From: Blastocatellia bacterium
GTDB lineage: Bacteria; Acidobacteriota; Blastocatellia; UBA7656
Direction: 5' to 3'
NCBI GenBank assembly: GCA_022615215.1
Contig: JAKEHD010000134.1
Location: 1-22,659, forward strand
Length of the DNA: 22,659 bases
Part shown: piece after piece, positions 22,264-22,659 of the stretch
How positions within the stretch are numbered: position 1 is the first letter of the stretch
Layout: each line of letters opens with the position of its first letter
Made by a program: the position numbers and the translations under genes
Notes under the pieces: model-generated
Database searches by the model: none
Told to the model about the DNA's origin: nothing
The model's input: the letters and a program-made list of their open reading frames with translations, nothing else

Positions 22264-22659
22264 TCATCGCCGACGCGCGGTCTTTGCGGGCGAGTCGAGT
22301 TTTTGACTGAGCAGCCATGAGAAGAACTCAGCTTCCCCGTAAGCCGTGTCCCATGAATTGTGACCAACGCCTTCATACTCGTTGTAGCGGACATTTCCGC
22401 CCGACGATTTCAAGGCTTCGACCATCTTTTGAGATTCGGAGACGGGCACAACAGGGTCGGCCCCTCCGTGAAAGACCCAGACCTGTGCCTTGCCGATCTT
22501 TTTCGCCACGTCCATATAAGGATCGGCCGAGTTGCTCACCCTCGGATCGTCGAGGTTCAATCGAGGGGGAGGGCGGACTCCGCCGCATACGGGCGCGTAG
22601 GCGGCGAATTTTCCGGGATGGTCCCTTGCAATCGCCCACGTGCCGTATCCGCCCATCGA
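22264..22659 (-). CDS. Alpha/beta hydrolase (prolyl oligopeptidase / phospholipase-carboxylesterase type), C-terminal part
   Basis: The frame enters the window at Ser of the nucleophile elbow (S-MGGYGTW), so only the last ~131 residues are present. They contain the acid Asp in FHGGADPVVPVSES and the His in YEGVGHNSWDTAY, the order expected for this fold. The family includes predicted secreted peptidases and phospholipases with a LSMGGYGTW elbow. The N-terminal part, including any signal peptide, lies beyond the window edge. The methyltransferase gene follows 19 bases downstream. Confidence 0.85.
   Translation of the reverse strand, partial: SMGGYGTWAIARDHPGKFAAYAPVCGGVRPPPRLNLDDPRVSNSADPYMDVAKKIGKAQVWVFHGGADPVVPVSESQKMVEALKSSGGNVRYNEYEGVGHNSWDTAYGEAEFFSWLLSQKLDSPAKTARRR

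Overview
The window is GC-rich bacterial chromosome, apparently from a Gram-negative with an outer membrane: it carries a TonB-dependent receptor with a CarboxypepD_reg front domain and several exported proteins. The gene style (PEGA-TPR protein, OPT transporter, SigZ-type sigma factor, heptamer repeats, CACCACAGAG inverted repeats) reminds me of Acidobacteriota, perhaps Blastocatellia. That is an impression, since no rRNA or classical marker gene is present.

Layout. 1-600: tail of a UVR-motif (UvrB-like) gene running into an interspersed repeat. 290-1414 (-): D-2-hydroxyacid dehydrogenase. 1566-1848 (+): a candidate stand-alone small transcript with its own promoter, an almost ideal Shine-Dalgarno, a 12-codon ORF and a terminator-like hairpin. 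1959-4034 (+): OPT-family transporter. 4156-4224: strong inverted repeat. 4316-5659 (+): exported PEGA-TPR protein, then a hicA-hicB pair. 6156-6839: gene-poor stretch with a second repeat copy and gene remnants. 6840-7193 (+): lone PAS domain. 7282-8127 (-): SirB1-type protein. 8263-9659 (-): carboxymuconolactone decarboxylase/esterase operon. 9926-11244: divergent zinc-ribbon and membrane-protein genes.

The most interesting block is 11308-15302 (-): one apparent operon, in transcription order an unrecognised 223-aa protein, a QueC/QatC-like PP-loop enzyme, an XRE-HTH plus ImmA/IrrE metallopeptidase, and a PIN-domain protein. It has a good sigma-70 promoter with a palindrome over the -35 box, and its first gene is poorer in GC than the flanks. 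QueC-like enzymes of this type occur in the Qat and type IV CBASS anti-phage systems, but none of the other Qat or CBASS components is here, so this looks like a different, possibly undescribed, defence or toxin-antitoxin-like assembly.

After the block come a TonB-dependent receptor and a PQQ-type sugar dehydrogenase in one transcription unit (15435-19062, -), a SigZ-like sigma factor behind an exported double-cupin protein (19265-20744, -), a tiny apparently leaderless zinc-ribbon gene (21025-21204, +), dodecin (-), a class I methyltransferase (-) and the C-terminal part of an alpha/beta hydrolase cut by the window edge (-).
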